A DNA stretch of 64,000 bases from Calothrix sp. 336/3 (GCF_000734895.2 NZ_CP011382.1:1528700-1592699); one strand, 5' to 3'. Shown: positions 1 through 8,676, counted from the stretch's first letter. Numbers and translations are program-made. Notes: a model not told the origin generated them from the letters alone.

Positions 1-1
1 A

Positions 2-421
2 GATGAATCTTCGATTGCGATTTTCTCCTGCTACAAATATCCTGAAAGCGCCAACCCACCCAGGAAACTGCTTGTGGAATCAAAGGAGTCTGGGGAGAAT
101 GGGGAGATTCCCTTAACTCAAAATAGTATCTTACTGTTCAATCTGGACACTAATCGGCGGCTCAAGCATAAGATTGTGCTAGATAAATCTGCCCAAATGC
201 CTGAGAATCAATGGCTGGGTATCACCTTCCGAACGTCAAAGACTTTTATTCGGTTTCGTGACGAATGTGCATACTTCTCGGATAATACAAGGCTGACCTT
301 GGCAAATGAAGAACAAAGGCTTGAATTCTACCATCTGCGGCATCGAGAAAACAATGAAACAGACTTCACCTACCCTCGAATTACGTACACCATCAGCGAG
401 AGTGATATGATGCCACCCTAA
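2..421 (+). CDS. C-terminal part of a protein, possibly a 2OG-Fe(II) oxygenase (partial)
   Basis: The reading frame is open to the left edge of the window, so the gene very likely starts upstream; a GTG at 74 is a possible but unsupported internal start. The visible part is about 139 residues ending at TAA 419-421. A stretch reading ILLFNLDTNRRLKHKI, followed about 20 residues later by WLGITFRTSKT, has the His...Arg spacing seen at the C-terminal end of the double-stranded beta-helix core of 2-oxoglutarate/Fe(II) oxygenases. The HxD part would lie outside the window, so this family call is tentative. No signal peptide or membrane segment is visible. What is certain is only that a coding frame ends here. 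Confidence 0.5.
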   Translation, partial: DESSIAIFSCYKYPESANPPRKLLVESKESGENGEIPLTQNSILLFNLDTNRRLKHKIVLDKSAQMPENQWLGITFRTSKTFIRFRDECAYFSDNTRLTLANEEQRLEFYHLRHRENNETDFTYPRITYTISESDMMPP

Positions 422-514
422 CCCGAATCCTGAACTGTATCGGTGTCAGTAAACAAGCTGGCGATCGCGCTGGTTCTATTGTGAATCAAGGTGAGCTATA
501 TTATCCCCTATTGA
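406..514 (+). pseudogene. Coding remnant, copy 1 (tail ending GELYYPLLKD)
   Basis: From 406 a frame different from the preceding gene reads to TAA 512-514 and ends GVSKQAGDRAGSIVNQ then GELYYPLLKD. It has no start codon of its own. An almost identical frame occurs at 1313-1405, and the 3-bp length difference between the copies preserves the frame. It is therefore probably the tail of a once larger, duplicated gene. The parent protein is not recognised. Confidence 0.45.
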
Positions 515-725
515 AAGATTAAATAGTTATCAACCTGTTCGAGATCAGGCGATCGCACCATCAAGAGTAATAGAAGTACCGATTATATCAGTGCCAAAAT
601 TGACAGGCTAGCTTCATCTCTGAACTGGACGATCATGAACACACAGGATTTCAGGTAATTAAAATATTCTTCTTCAATGGGTTGCCTTAAAATAAACAGT
701 AAAACTTGAGATTAGGGGGTCAGCA
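422..725. other. Intergenic region before the toxin-antitoxin pair
   Basis: About 300 bases holding direct-repeat copy 1 (425-527), one further HIP1-like site near 549 and an AT-rich stretch just upstream of the antitoxin gene that could contain its promoter. No further gene or hairpin was recognised. Confidence 0.6.
425..527 (+). repeat. Direct repeat copy 1 flanking the toxin-antitoxin pair
   Basis: A 103-bp stretch repeated at 1314-1419 in the same orientation, with a 3-bp insertion and only a few substitutions. The two copies bracket the RelE-type module at 726-1260. Confidence 0.9.
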
Positions 726-1004
726 ATGAATCCTACAGATAATTACCCAGCAGAGGATAGGTCGTCAGCAGATTTAGTATCTGTAATAGAGCTACAGCAA
801 AAGCTTAATGATTTGCTCCAGCAACTCTCTCCGGAGCGATTACAAGTGCTTGCTGATTTTGCAGCTTACTTGGCAAATGCTGAAAGTGAAACTGCAACCC
901 AAGAACTACTGGAAATCCCTGGATTACTGAAGCGAGTTAAGCAAAATCAAGCCACCCCTAAAGCCCAATACACCAGTTGGAGAAGCCTTCGCTCCGATGT
1001 ATGA
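726..1004 (+). CDS. Putative antitoxin of a RelE/ParE-type module
   Basis: A 92-residue acidic to neutral protein whose stop overlaps the start of a RelE/ParE-like toxin gene by 8 bp, the usual antitoxin-toxin layout. Residues 20-52 form a leucine-rich amphipathic segment (ELQQKLNDLLQQLSPERL) of the kind used for dimerisation. The C-terminal third (IPGLLKRVKQNQATPKAQY) is the likely toxin-wrapping tail. No clear HTH, ribbon-helix-helix or AbrB DNA-binding fold can be named. The role as antitoxin is inferred mainly from gene order and size. Antitoxins of this type usually repress their own promoter together with the toxin. Confidence 0.7.
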   Translation: MNPTDNYPAEDRSSADLVSVIELQQKLNDLLQQLSPERLQVLADFAAYLANAESETATQELLEIPGLLKRVKQNQATPKAQYTSWRSLRSDV

Positions 1005-1260
1005 AGTTCTTCTCCATCCCGATGCCCAAAAAGTTTATGTTAATGCTGACAAAGCCCTAGCCAAGAAAATTGCCCGATGTTTGCAGTTGCTAGAGCAAAC
1101 TCCCCGGTCACATCCTAATATCAAAACCCTCAAAGGAGATTATACAGGCTACTATCGCTATCGGATTGGGGACTACAGGGTGATCTATTCCATAGACGAT
1201 GAACTAGTTCAGGTATTTGTTATAGCGATCGCCCATCGTAGTGAAGCATATGAACCATAG
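997..1260 (+). CDS. RelE/ParE family toxin
   Basis: 87 residues with the compact RelE/ParE pattern: an N-terminal strand MYEVLLHPDAQKVY, a helix rich in Lys (ALAKKIARCLQLL), then GDYTGYYRYRIGDYRVIYSI and VFVIAIAHRSEAY. The core RxGdYRviY plus the terminal HR..aY is the family signature. RelE members cleave mRNA on the ribosome while ParE members poison gyrase; the sequence alone does not decide between them. It overlaps the upstream antitoxin gene by 8 bp, so the two are almost certainly co-translated. The pair lies between two direct repeats. Confidence 0.88.
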   Translation: MYEVLLHPDAQKVYVNADKALAKKIARCLQLLEQTPRSHPNIKTLKGDYTGYYRYRIGDYRVIYSIDDELVQVFVIAIAHRSEAYEP

Positions 1261-1312
1261 AGACGAGTTGACAGGTCTGGCTGCAAAGTAGAAACGATGC
1301 ATAACAACATCC

Positions 1313-1405
1313 TGAATCCTGAATAACTGCATCGGTGTCAGTAAACAAGCTGGCGATCGCACTGGTTCTATTGTGAATCAAGGTGAGCTATATTATCCCC
1401 TATTG
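1313..1405 (+). pseudogene. Coding remnant, copy 2 (tail ending GELYYPLLKD)
   Basis: The same frame as at 406-514, reading ILNNCIGVSKQAGDRTGS and on to GELYYPLLKD before TAA. No start codon and no upstream reading frame fit it. One residue is inserted and one substituted relative to copy 1, and the frame is intact in both, which suggests descent from a real C-terminus. Confidence 0.45.
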
Positions 1406-1419
1406 AAAGATTAAATAGT
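1314..1419 (+). repeat. Direct repeat copy 2 flanking the toxin-antitoxin pair
   Basis: 106 bp, second copy of the repeat at 425-527. The unit between the two copies is about 790 bp and carries only the toxin-antitoxin genes. Confidence 0.9.
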
Positions 1420-1443
1420 CATCTTTGGGAACTACAAAACAAT

Positions 1444-1584
1444 TTACTCATTACTCATTACTCATTACTCATTACTCATTACTCATTACTCATTACTCAT
1501 TACTCATTACTCATTACTCATTACTCATTACTTATTACTCATTACTCATTACTCATTACTTATTACTTATTACTTATTACTCAT
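1444..1584. repeat. STRR heptanucleotide tandem repeat (ACTCATT)n
   Basis: About 20 tandem copies of a 7-bp unit ACTCATT, with several ACTTATT variants near the right end. Short tandemly repeated repetitive heptamers are well known in filamentous heterocystous cyanobacteria. Shorter relatives occur at 14311-14365 and, inverted, at 62261-62299. Confidence 0.95.
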
Positions 1585-1634
1585 GATGTATCTCACTTAT
1601 TTCAAAAGTGCTGTATTTGGGGAAATGGGTAAGT

Positions 1635-2141
1635 TTAGGGTATTTCTGTTATCTGCCAAAGTTGTCCGGAAAAGTTGCCACATTTAGCCATTGTCAATTT
1701 ATTGTTTTCTCCATCATTGATAATGTCTAAACACTTATTCGCACCTGTAAACATGGTTCGTAAACGCGAATAACCACGATTATCTGTCTTTTGAATACTC
1801 CAGTTTTGTCCGGAAAAGTTGCCACATTTAGCCATCGTCAATTTATTGTTTTCTCCATCATTGATAATGTCTAAACACTTATCTGCACCTGTAAACATAG
1901 TTCGTAAACGATAATAACCACGATTTTCAGTTCGTTCGATACTCCAGATTTGTCCAGAGAAATTACCACATTCAGCCATCGTCAATTTATTATTTTCACC
2001 ATCATTGATAATGTCTAGACACTTATTCGCACCTGTAAACATGGTTCGTAAACGATTTTGTTGTACCTGAGCATTGACTTGTGTAGTTAGCAAACTCACT
2101 AAAATTACAGGTAAGAGAACGATTTTTTGCTGATATTTCAT
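1635..2141 (-). CDS. Exported ricin-B-type (beta-trefoil) lectin-like protein with three near-identical repeats
   Basis: 168 residues from the ATG at 2141. The frame is open 20 codons further upstream, but this start puts a signal peptide at the N-terminus (basic MKYQQK, hydrophobic core, VNA before QVQQ at about residue 24). The mature part is three 48-residue repeats at about 30-77, 78-125 and 126-168, each carrying CLDIINDGENNKLTM and ending in a QxW motif (SGQIW, SGQNW, SGQLW). Three QxW repeats are the hallmark of beta-trefoil carbohydrate-binding domains. Each repeat has two Cys that probably pair. No enzymatic domain is attached, so it is likely a secreted or envelope sugar-binding protein. 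It lies 141 bp downstream of cysA in the same direction, without an obvious functional link. Confidence 0.85.
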   Translation of the reverse strand: MKYQQKIVLLPVILVSLLTTQVNAQVQQNRLRTMFTGANKCLDIINDGENNKLTMAECGNFSGQIWSIERTENRGYYRLRTMFTGADKCLDIINDGENNKLTMAKCGNFSGQNWSIQKTDNRGYSRLRTMFTGANKCLDIINDGENNKLTMAKCGNFSGQLWQITEIP

Positions 2142-2282
2142 AAGATTTTGTACCTGGATATTCACATTTTTTAACAGATGAAAATTTATCTTAATAAACA
2201 AAAATATCGAGAACTTTCTTGTAGCCTCGATACCCTCATGATTTTAAGTTGTGCTATTTTACCATTCTTTTTAGCTAACACC

Positions 2283-3299
2283 TTATATCGAATAATACAA
2301 GGGGAATGAACGAGCATCCTTGGGTTTTACATATACTTTTTGTTGCGGTTCCAGGTGCAATTCATCAAATCGTTCCCGACTGAGGTGTGCGCTAACAACC
2401 TGTCCATCATCTAAGGTTAATTCCGCTTGAATTTCCCAACCTAAATGTATTAACCGACTCACCCGTGCAGGGACAGTGCTGCCATTGGGTGATGTCTCAA
2501 TTATCACATCCTGAGGACGCAGGAACATTTCTGGATGGGCAGAATCAAAACCGTTGCTTTGAAAGATGCGGGAGGTACTTGGTAGGACATTCACGGGACC
2601 AATAAAGCTCATAACAAAGGCAGAAGCTGGATGGTCGTAAATTTCGGCTGGTGTTCCCACTTGTTCTACCCGCCCCTTATTCATCACCACAATTTCGTCG
2701 GATACTTCCATGGCTTCTTCTTGGTCATGGGTGACGAACACCGTAGTTACATGGACTTCATCATGTAGTCTTCGTAACCATGCTCTCAAATCTTTACGGA
2801 CTTTGGCATCTAATGCTCCAAAGGGTTCGTCTAATAGTAAAACATTGGGTTTCACAGCTAGCGCTCTTGCGAGGGCAACTCTTTGTCTTTGTCCTCCGGA
2901 AAGTTGGGAAGGATAGCGATCGCCTAACCCTTGCAATTGGACTAACTCTAATAAATCTGATACTCGTTCGCGAATTTTTGCCTTGGTATTTTTGCGAATT
3001 TCCAGACCAAAGGCAATATTCTGGCGCACGGTCAAGTGCTTAAATAAAGCATAGTGCTGAAACACAAAACCAATATTTCTTTCCTGCACCGATTGGTGAG
3101 TGGCATCCTTACCTGTTAATAACATCCTCCCGGTATCAGGCATTTCTAAACCCGATATCAACCGTAATAAGGTAGACTTCCCAGAGCCAGAAGGTCCCAG
3201 CAGCGCTACCAGGGAACCGCTTTTAATTTCTAGATTGACGTTATCAACAGCTTGAAAATCGCCAAATCGCTTGGATACGTTTTCTACTACGATGCCCAC
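2283..3299 (-). CDS. cysA: Sulfate/thiosulfate ABC transporter ATP-binding protein
   Basis: 338 residues, the usual length for CysA. Walker [10 protein letters not shown] is at about 36-44, followed by the Q-loop FVFQHYALF, the signature LSGGQRQR, Walker [13 protein letters not shown] and the switch His in FVTHDQEEA. The C-terminal 100 residues form a regulatory TOBE-like domain (FLRPQDVII...[11 protein letters not shown]). It couples ATP hydrolysis to sulfate import with CysT/CysW and a binding protein, none of which lie nearby, so it is an orphan ATPase gene here. The start is GTG at 3299. CysA is favoured over other CUT1/MOI-type ATPases from the whole-length pattern, but the substrate is inferred. 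Confidence 0.88.
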   Translation of the reverse strand: MGIVVENVSKRFGDFQAVDNVNLEIKSGSLVALLGPSGSGKSTLLRLISGLEMPDTGRMLLTGKDATHQSVQERNIGFVFQHYALFKHLTVRQNIAFGLEIRKNTKAKIRERVSDLLELVQLQGLGDRYPSQLSGGQRQRVALARALAVKPNVLLLDEPFGALDAKVRKDLRAWLRRLHDEVHVTTVFVTHDQEEAMEVSDEIVVMNKGRVEQVGTPAEIYDHPASAFVMSFIGPVNVLPSTSRIFQSNGFDSAHPEMFLRPQDVIIETSPNGSTVPARVSRLIHLGWEIQAELTLDDGQVVSAHLSRERFDELHLEPQQKVYVKPKDARSFPLYYSI

Positions 3300-3398
3300 T
3301 ACCAGAACCTCTGCGCTTAATCTACGGTTTTTTGATGTAGTTAATGTATATTACATATACCATAGAAGTTGACTATAAATACTGAGAAGATGTAAAAA

Positions 3399-3914
3399 TT
3401 AAAAACTACAGCTGCCGCAATCTAAAGTTCCACAATCTAAGATGCCGCAATCGAAGCCATTACAATCAGGCAGAATACAGTCGGAATGTACACAATCTGT
3501 AATATCTGCTGAGGTATTGAGACATTCACAGCTAGCATCTACACACGGGGTAGGTTGATTGCAATTTGGGCAATTATCAGCAAAATGGGTTTTGCGTGGT
3601 TTAGAAGTCATTTTTTGACCATCTGTTGGGACATTTTCGTCATCCTCTGGTTCTTCTTCTAGTTCTTCCCTTTGGGAGTGCAGAATCAAATTAGCTTGTT
3701 TGCAAGCATCAAACCGCGATCGCGCTTTTTCTAAGCCGATGGATATCCCATAATTGGCGATCGCCCTTTTGATATACTGAGAGCAGGACTCACCCCCATA
3801 CAGTACCCTGTGGGCACAACTAAAACCCTTGTGGGGAGAAATAAATTTTTGATATCCGCTAATTGCAGTCACGGTGAAATTTCGACTCAGGGAATCAAAG
3901 GAATATGCTTGCAT
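3399..3914 (-). CDS. yidD: YidD-family membrane insertion factor with a Cys-rich tail
   Basis: 171 residues. Residues 15-75 match YidD: ISGYQKFISPHKGFSCAHR, then GGESCSQYIKRAIANYG and a final Arg/Cys pair (ARSRFDACK). YidD is a small amphipathic protein at the inner face of the membrane that assists YidC-dependent insertion. Ordinary YidD proteins are about 70-110 residues; here an acidic linker (EELEEEPEDDEN) is followed by a tail with 12 Cys, including repeated DC dipeptides (SDC, PDC, FDC, LDC, LDC). The tail could bind metal or be structural; its role is unknown. Upstream of cysA by 99 bp, same strand. Confidence 0.82.
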   Translation of the reverse strand: MQAYSFDSLSRNFTVTAISGYQKFISPHKGFSCAHRVLYGGESCSQYIKRAIANYGISIGLEKARSRFDACKQANLILHSQREELEEEPEDDENVPTDGQKMTSKPRKTHFADNCPNCNQPTPCVDASCECLNTSADITDCVHSDCILPDCNGFDCGILDCGTLDCGSCSF

Positions 3915-4404
3915 ATATGGGTTTGGTAGTAATCAGTTCATGGATAACAACTTGCTTCACCCATAGAATTCCCCATATTCCTCCACGATTAACCAGTAAT
4001 TTTTATCAAATCCTCATCTAGTCATTGTCCATACCACTGTGTTTTATTATTTGACAGGGCATAATTCGGTATGCTTTTCGTTTTTTGTATAAAATTAATG
4101 TGAGTTCGACGGTTCTAGCCAGCGATTAAAAATCGCCGGCTAATAGCTGAAGTCCTCTACAAGAGGACTGATAGCAAAGGATTCAATTTGTATTTCGAGT
4201 CCATTTTTAATGGACTTTGGATATGAGACGGGGATTTATAATCCCCGTTGGGACTCACGTTAAAATTAAAATAATTTTTTTTGATAAATTCATTCTGTAA
4301 CTAGTATCCTAGGCAATGATACGGGCATTTGGGCGTATTCAAATTTTCTGGGAATTCTGTATTGAAAATTCTCTGTATTTTTTTTATTATATTTTTTAAC
4401 TATT
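3915..4404. other. Intergenic region with a MITE-like element
   Basis: 490 bases between yidD and the CHAT-AAA gene. The right half holds the hairpin-rich element at 4095-4263; the rest is AT-rich and shows no gene. The promoter of the CHAT-AAA gene must lie between the element and 4405 or within the element. Confidence 0.6.
4095..4263. mobile_element. MITE-like element with terminal inverted repeats and four hairpins
   Basis: Ends carry an inverted repeat TTAAYGTGAGTYC (4095-4107 and 4251-4263, two mismatches). Inside are four short palindromes: a GCGATT/AATCGC stem near 4122-4137, GTCCTC/GAGGAC at about 4152-4168, AGTCCATT/AATGGACT near 4198-4216 and ACGGGGAT/ATCCCCGT near 4228-4248. No reading frame is present. 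The size and structure fit a non-autonomous miniature element that depends on a transposase elsewhere. Confidence 0.7.
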
Positions 4405-6057
4405 GTGAAGAAAATTCTGATTTTATCCGCCAACCCCAAAAATACAAACAAGCTGCGCTTAGATGAAGAAGTTAGGCAAATCCAATTAGGTTTGGAGCGT
4501 GCCAAGAAACGAGAGGAATTTGAAATTATTACTAAATGGGCTATATGTCCAGATGATTTGCGTCGTGCATTGCTCGATCATGAGCCAGAGATTGTCCATT
4601 TTTCTGGTCATGGAGGTGACGAGAACGGGTTAGCTTTAGAAGATAATACCGGAAACTTGCAGATGGTAAGTACGGAGTCCTTGGCAAGGCTGTTCAAATT
4701 ATTTAAAAATAAAATAGAGTGTATACTATTAAACGCTTGTTATTCCGAGGAGCAAGCAAAAGCCATTTACGAACACATAGGTTGTGTCATTGGCATGAAT
4801 CAAGCAATCGGCGATAACGCTGCCATAAAATTTGCAACTGGTTTTTATGATGCTTTAGGTGCGGGTAGAAGTTATGAAGAGGCTTTTGATTTTGGCTGTG
4901 TTGCCATTGATTTAGCAAGTATTCCGGAGTCACACAAACCTGTTTTAAAATTCAAAAATCAGACACAAAATCATAGCAATGGCTTAGATAGTCATCCAGA
5001 GCCAAATCATCCCCAGCCAAGCTCACCAATCAATATTAATTTACTTGAATACCCCCAAGGACAAGTTCCTTTAGATTCTCCTTTTTATATTGAACGTCCA
5101 CCAATTGAGGTTGATTGCAATCAGGCTATTATCAGACATGGCTCCCTGATTCGGATTAAAGCACCGAGACAATTGGGTAAAACTTCTTTACTGAATCGGA
5201 TTTTAGATTATGGAATTAGACAGGATTATCAGATAGTGTATCTTGACTTTCAGTTGATAGATACAGAATTGCTTGATAGTCTGGATAAATTTTTACAATG
5301 GTTTTGTCGGAGTATTAGCGAAGAGTTGAATTTGCCAGATAAAGTCAACCAATTCTGGGATGATATTACTGCCAGTAAAAGTAAATGTACTAATTACTTG
5401 CAAAAGTATTTGTTAGCAGAATCTAAAACTCCCATCATTTTGGGTTTAGATGAAGTTGATGAAATATTTAAACATCCTACCATCGCAGCTGATTTTTTTG
5501 GAATGTTACGGGCTTGGCATGAGCGCAGCAAAAATAATGCTGTTTGGCAAAAACTCAGGTTAGTGATTGTTCATTCTCAAGAAGTTTATATTCCTTTAAA
5601 TATTAACCAGTCACCTTTTAATGTTGGTTTACCGATAGAATTACCAGAATTAAATACCACACAGTTGGAGGATTTAATTAAACGTCATGGTTTGTCTGGG
5701 GATAAGTCACTCTTGCAAGAGTTGATACATTTATTGGGAGGACATCCCTATTTGTTACGGGTTGCACTATACGAAATAGCCCGCGATCGCATAACCTTAG
5801 ATCAGTTAAAAATCATTGCTCCAACTGAGGCTGGTCCTTACAATGAACATTTACGCCGTCATTTGTTGAATTTGCAGGAACACCCGGAACTACAAGCGGC
5901 AATGCTGAAGGTGATAGCCTCAAAAACACCGGTGGTGATTGGTAGTAGTGAAGCTTTCAAATTACGGAGTATGGGTTTAGTTAGGTTTCAAGGGAATGCG
6001 GTGGAACCGTTGTGTAATTTGTATCGGCTGTATTTTGGCGATCGCTTGGAGGCTTAG
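4405..6057 (+). CDS. CHAT protease-like domain fused to an AAA-like NTPase
   Basis: 550 residues, GTG start. Residues 1-175 form a CHAT (caspase-like) domain with the catalytic-type dyad His69 in VHFSGHGG and Cys112 in LLNACYS. After a Pro/Asn-rich linker, residues 210-550 form the AAA-like domain common in cyanobacteria (AAA_35 type): GQVPLDSPFYIERPP, P-loop APRQLGKTS near 255, Walker B IILGLDEVDE near 345. The likely role is a protease-like effector gated by an NTPase sensor. The next gene begins immediately after its stop codon and carries a second AAA_35 domain, so the two are probably one transcriptional and functional unit. Its trigger and target are unknown. Confidence 0.85.
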   Translation: MKKILILSANPKNTNKLRLDEEVRQIQLGLERAKKREEFEIITKWAICPDDLRRALLDHEPEIVHFSGHGGDENGLALEDNTGNLQMVSTESLARLFKLFKNKIECILLNACYSEEQAKAIYEHIGCVIGMNQAIGDNAAIKFATGFYDALGAGRSYEEAFDFGCVAIDLASIPESHKPVLKFKNQTQNHSNGLDSHPEPNHPQPSSPININLLEYPQGQVPLDSPFYIERPPIEVDCNQAIIRHGSLIRIKAPRQLGKTSLLNRILDYGIRQDYQIVYLDFQLIDTELLDSLDKFLQWFCRSISEELNLPDKVNQFWDDITASKSKCTNYLQKYLLAESKTPIILGLDEVDEIFKHPTIAADFFGMLRAWHERSKNNAVWQKLRLVIVHSQEVYIPLNINQSPFNVGLPIELPELNTTQLEDLIKRHGLSGDKSLLQELIHLLGGHPYLLRVALYEIARDRITLDQLKIIAPTEAGPYNEHLRRHLLNLQEHPELQAAMLKVIASKTPVVIGSSEAFKLRSMGLVRFQGNAVEPLCNLYRLYFGDRLEA

Positions 6058-8676
6058 ATGAGTTCCACCCCTGGTAATGGCTATGAATACTGGGTTGGGG
6101 GCAATTTACCCCTAGATGCTCCTACCTACGTGCAACGGGAAGCTGATGAAATTTTTTACCAGAGCCTGAAAAATGGTGAATTCTGTTATGTCCTCAACTC
6201 TCGGCAAATGGGTAAGTCTAGCTTGCGGGTGCAAGTTATGCACAGGCTGGAAGGTGAGGGTTTTGCCTGTGTGGCAGTGGATATTACTGGTATTATCAGC
6301 GCAGATATGACCCCGGTGGAGTGGTATGCGGGGATTATTGATTATTTAGTGGGGTGCTTTAACCTTGACAGTGATTTTGATTTAAGCAGTTGGTGGCGGG
6401 AAAATGATTTACTATCGCCAGTGCAGCATTTTAGTAAGTTTATTGAAACTGTGCTGTTAGAGCGAGTTCAGCAGAATATTATTATTTTTATCGACGAAAT
6501 TGATAGTATTCTCAGCTTGAGTTTTAACTTAGATGACTTTTTTGCTGTCATCCGCGACTGTTATAACCGTCGTGCATCCCAAAGCGCTTACTATCGGTTG
6601 ACTTTTGCTTTAATTGGGGTATCCACACCTTCAGATTTAATTCAAGATAAGCGACGCACACCGTTTAATATTGGTAGGGCGATTGATTTAACTGGGTTTC
6701 AATTGTCGGAAACGGCACCTTTGGCGCAGGGTTTAGGGAGGTTAGGTAATCCCCAGGAGTTGATGCAAGGGGTTCTGGATTGGACGGGAGGACAACCGTT
6801 TTTAACTCAGAGGGTTTGTCGGTTGTTGAGTAGAGAAGCGGGGGGAGAGGGGGAGAATCCTGCGGATTTTGTGGGGGAATTGGTGCGAAGGCGGATTATT
6901 GATAATTGGGAAGCACAGGATGAACAGGTACATCTCAAAACTATTAGAGATAGAATTTTACTGAGTTTTGAGAAGGGAACAGGGCGTTTATTGGGTTTGT
7001 ATCAGCAGATTTTGGCATCAAATCAAGAGGGAATAATTGCCAATGACAGTACAGAACAAACCCAACTGCGGTTAACAGGTTTGGTGGTGAAAAGGGATGG
7101 GAAGTTAAAAATATATAACCGCATTTATGAGTCAGTTTTTAACTTAGCTTGGGTAGAGCAAGAGTTAGCTAAACTCCGTCCTTATAGTGATGCTTTTGAT
7201 GCGTGGATGGCTTCTGAACGGCAAGATGAATCGCGGTTGTTGCGGGGACAAGCCTTAGCGGATGCCTTGGTTTGGGCGAGTGATAAGGGTTTGAGCGATG
7301 AGGATAATCGCTTTTTAATGGCAAGTCAGGAGTTAGATAAGCGAGAAGTTACCATCGCTTTGGATGCGGAAAGGCAAGCGAAAGAGATTTTAGCTGCGGC
7401 ACAGGCAAAAGCAGAGTTAGCTTTAGAGGAGGAGAGACAGGCAAATCAGCGTTTGACGGAAGCGCGGGAACAAGCAGAATTGGCTTTAGGTGAAGTGAGA
7501 CAGGCAAATCAAAGCTTGGAAACGGCACAGCGTCAAACCCGGCGACAGGTGCGTTTGGGGACGGGCATATTAATTATGTCTGTTGTGGGAGCTGGTGTTG
7601 CTTCTGTGATTGCTAGTAAGGCGATACAAGAGGAAGGTGTAGCAACTGCAAAATTAAATCAAGCCCAACAAACATTATCGGATGTCACTAGCCAAAAAAC
7701 CCAAGCAGAGACAGCTAGACAAAAAGCATTAGCCGCAGAGAAACAAGCGGTAAGTAAAGCCCAAACCGCCGATACTAATCTCAAACGGGCAACCCAGGAA
7801 GTAACCAAGAGAAACCAACAATTGCAACAAGCGACTTTGAATTTAAAGACTGCGGAGGAAAAAGCCCAAAAAGCCCAGGGAGATAGACAACAAGCACAAC
7901 GGGATTTACAACAAGCGCGAACAGAGGTGAATGCAGCCAAAATAGCCCGTCAAACTGCATTAGCTGGATTACAACAGGCGAGGGAACAACAAAAGCAGGC
8001 ACAACAGCAAGTTAAAATAGCGCGGGAGGAGCGGGAAAAAGCAGAAATCGCCCGAAAAAATGCTGTCAATCAGCAACAACAGGCACAACGGCAACTGCAA
8101 ACAGCCAAGACAGCCCGCCAACAAGCAGAAACAGAGCGCCAAAATGCCTTGACTGGAACGAGACTGGAAAGGGATGGAGTCTATATAGTACGGCAGTTTT
8201 CAACGGGAGAGGAAATAGCTAGTTTGCAATTGGCAATGCAGACTGGGCGGGAATTGCAAAGCTTAGTCAAGGGGAAACAATCTTTAGCTGATTACCCAGC
8301 TTATAGCCCAGTGTTTAGTTTGCAGGAAATATTATTAAATATCCGGGAACGCAATCAGTTACAGGGGCATCAAAATTCTGTCATCAGCGTCGCCTTGAGT
8401 CCCGACGGCAAAACCTTAGCTTCTGGTAGTGAGGACAAGACGGTAAAATTGTGGAATCTGACCACGGGAAAAGAAATTGCCTCCCTGACTGGGCATCAAA
8501 GTACTCTCATCAGCGTCGCCTTTAGTCCCGACGGCAAAACCTTAGCTTCTGGTAGTTTGGACAAGACGGTAAAATTGTGGAATTTAGATTTAGATGATTT
8601 ACTCAGCCGGGGGTGCAAGTACTTGGCAGATTATTTTGTGACTTATCCCGACAAGAAAAAGGGTTTGTGTCCGTGA
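6058..8676 (+). CDS. AAA-like NTPase with TM segment, long coiled coil and two WD40 repeats
   Basis: 872 residues, ATG directly after the preceding stop. AAA_35-type domain at 8-340 with [18 protein letters not shown]-loop RQMGKSS at 49-55 and Walker B IIFIDEID near 143. Residues 425-490 are a charged coiled coil, a single TM helix follows at about 500-522, then another Gln/Ala/Lys-rich coiled coil to about 710. The C-terminus has only two WD40 units ([11 protein letters not shown]...TVKLWNL twice) followed by [17 protein letters not shown], the closing segment typical of much longer WD40 relatives. The family usually carries a full propeller, so repeats seem to have been lost. Probable membrane-anchored sensor partner of the upstream CHAT-AAA protein. 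Confidence 0.85.
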   Translation: MSSTPGNGYEYWVGGNLPLDAPTYVQREADEIFYQSLKNGEFCYVLNSRQMGKSSLRVQVMHRLEGEGFACVAVDITGIISADMTPVEWYAGIIDYLVGCFNLDSDFDLSSWWRENDLLSPVQHFSKFIETVLLERVQQNIIIFIDEIDSILSLSFNLDDFFAVIRDCYNRRASQSAYYRLTFALIGVSTPSDLIQDKRRTPFNIGRAIDLTGFQLSETAPLAQGLGRLGNPQELMQGVLDWTGGQPFLTQRVCRLLSREAGGEGENPADFVGELVRRRIIDNWEAQDEQVHLKTIRDRILLSFEKGTGRLLGLYQQILASNQEGIIANDSTEQTQLRLTGLVVKRDGKLKIYNRIYESVFNLAWVEQELAKLRPYSDAFDAWMASERQDESRLLRGQALADALVWASDKGLSDEDNRFLMASQELDKREVTIALDAERQAKEILAAAQAKAELALEEERQANQRLTEAREQAELALGEVRQANQSLETAQRQTRRQVRLGTGILIMSVVGAGVASVIASKAIQEEGVATAKLNQAQQTLSDVTSQKTQAETARQKALAAEKQAVSKAQTADTNLKRATQEVTKRNQQLQQATLNLKTAEEKAQKAQGDRQQAQRDLQQARTEVNAAKIARQTALAGLQQAREQQKQAQQQVKIAREEREKAEIARKNAVNQQQQAQRQLQTAKTARQQAETERQNALTGTRLERDGVYIVRQFSTGEEIASLQLAMQTGRELQSLVKGKQSLADYPAYSPVFSLQEILLNIRERNQLQGHQNSVISVALSPDGKTLASGSEDKTVKLWNLTTGKEIASLTGHQSTLISVAFSPDGKTLASGSLDKTVKLWNLDLDDLLSRGCKYLADYFVTYPDKKKGLCP

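Larger units (their letters stand above)
1261..1634. other. Repeat-filled intergenic region
   Basis: This gap holds direct-repeat copy 2 (1314-1419) and the heptamer array (1444-1584). No gene is supported. The array lies about 50 bases beyond the 3' end of the lectin gene on the other strand. Confidence 0.7.

Noticed and set aside
1444..1584. CRISPR array
   Set aside because: The unit is only 7 bp, directly tandem, with no spacers and no cas genes nearby.
2710..3043. Two plus-strand frames opposite cysA
   Set aside because: They are antisense to a full-length, motif-rich cysA gene and show no protein-like composition or ribosome site.
7659..8002. Minus-strand frames rich in Cys, Ala and Val opposite the coiled coil
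   Set aside because: They mirror the Gln/Ala-rich coiled-coil codons of the plus-strand gene.
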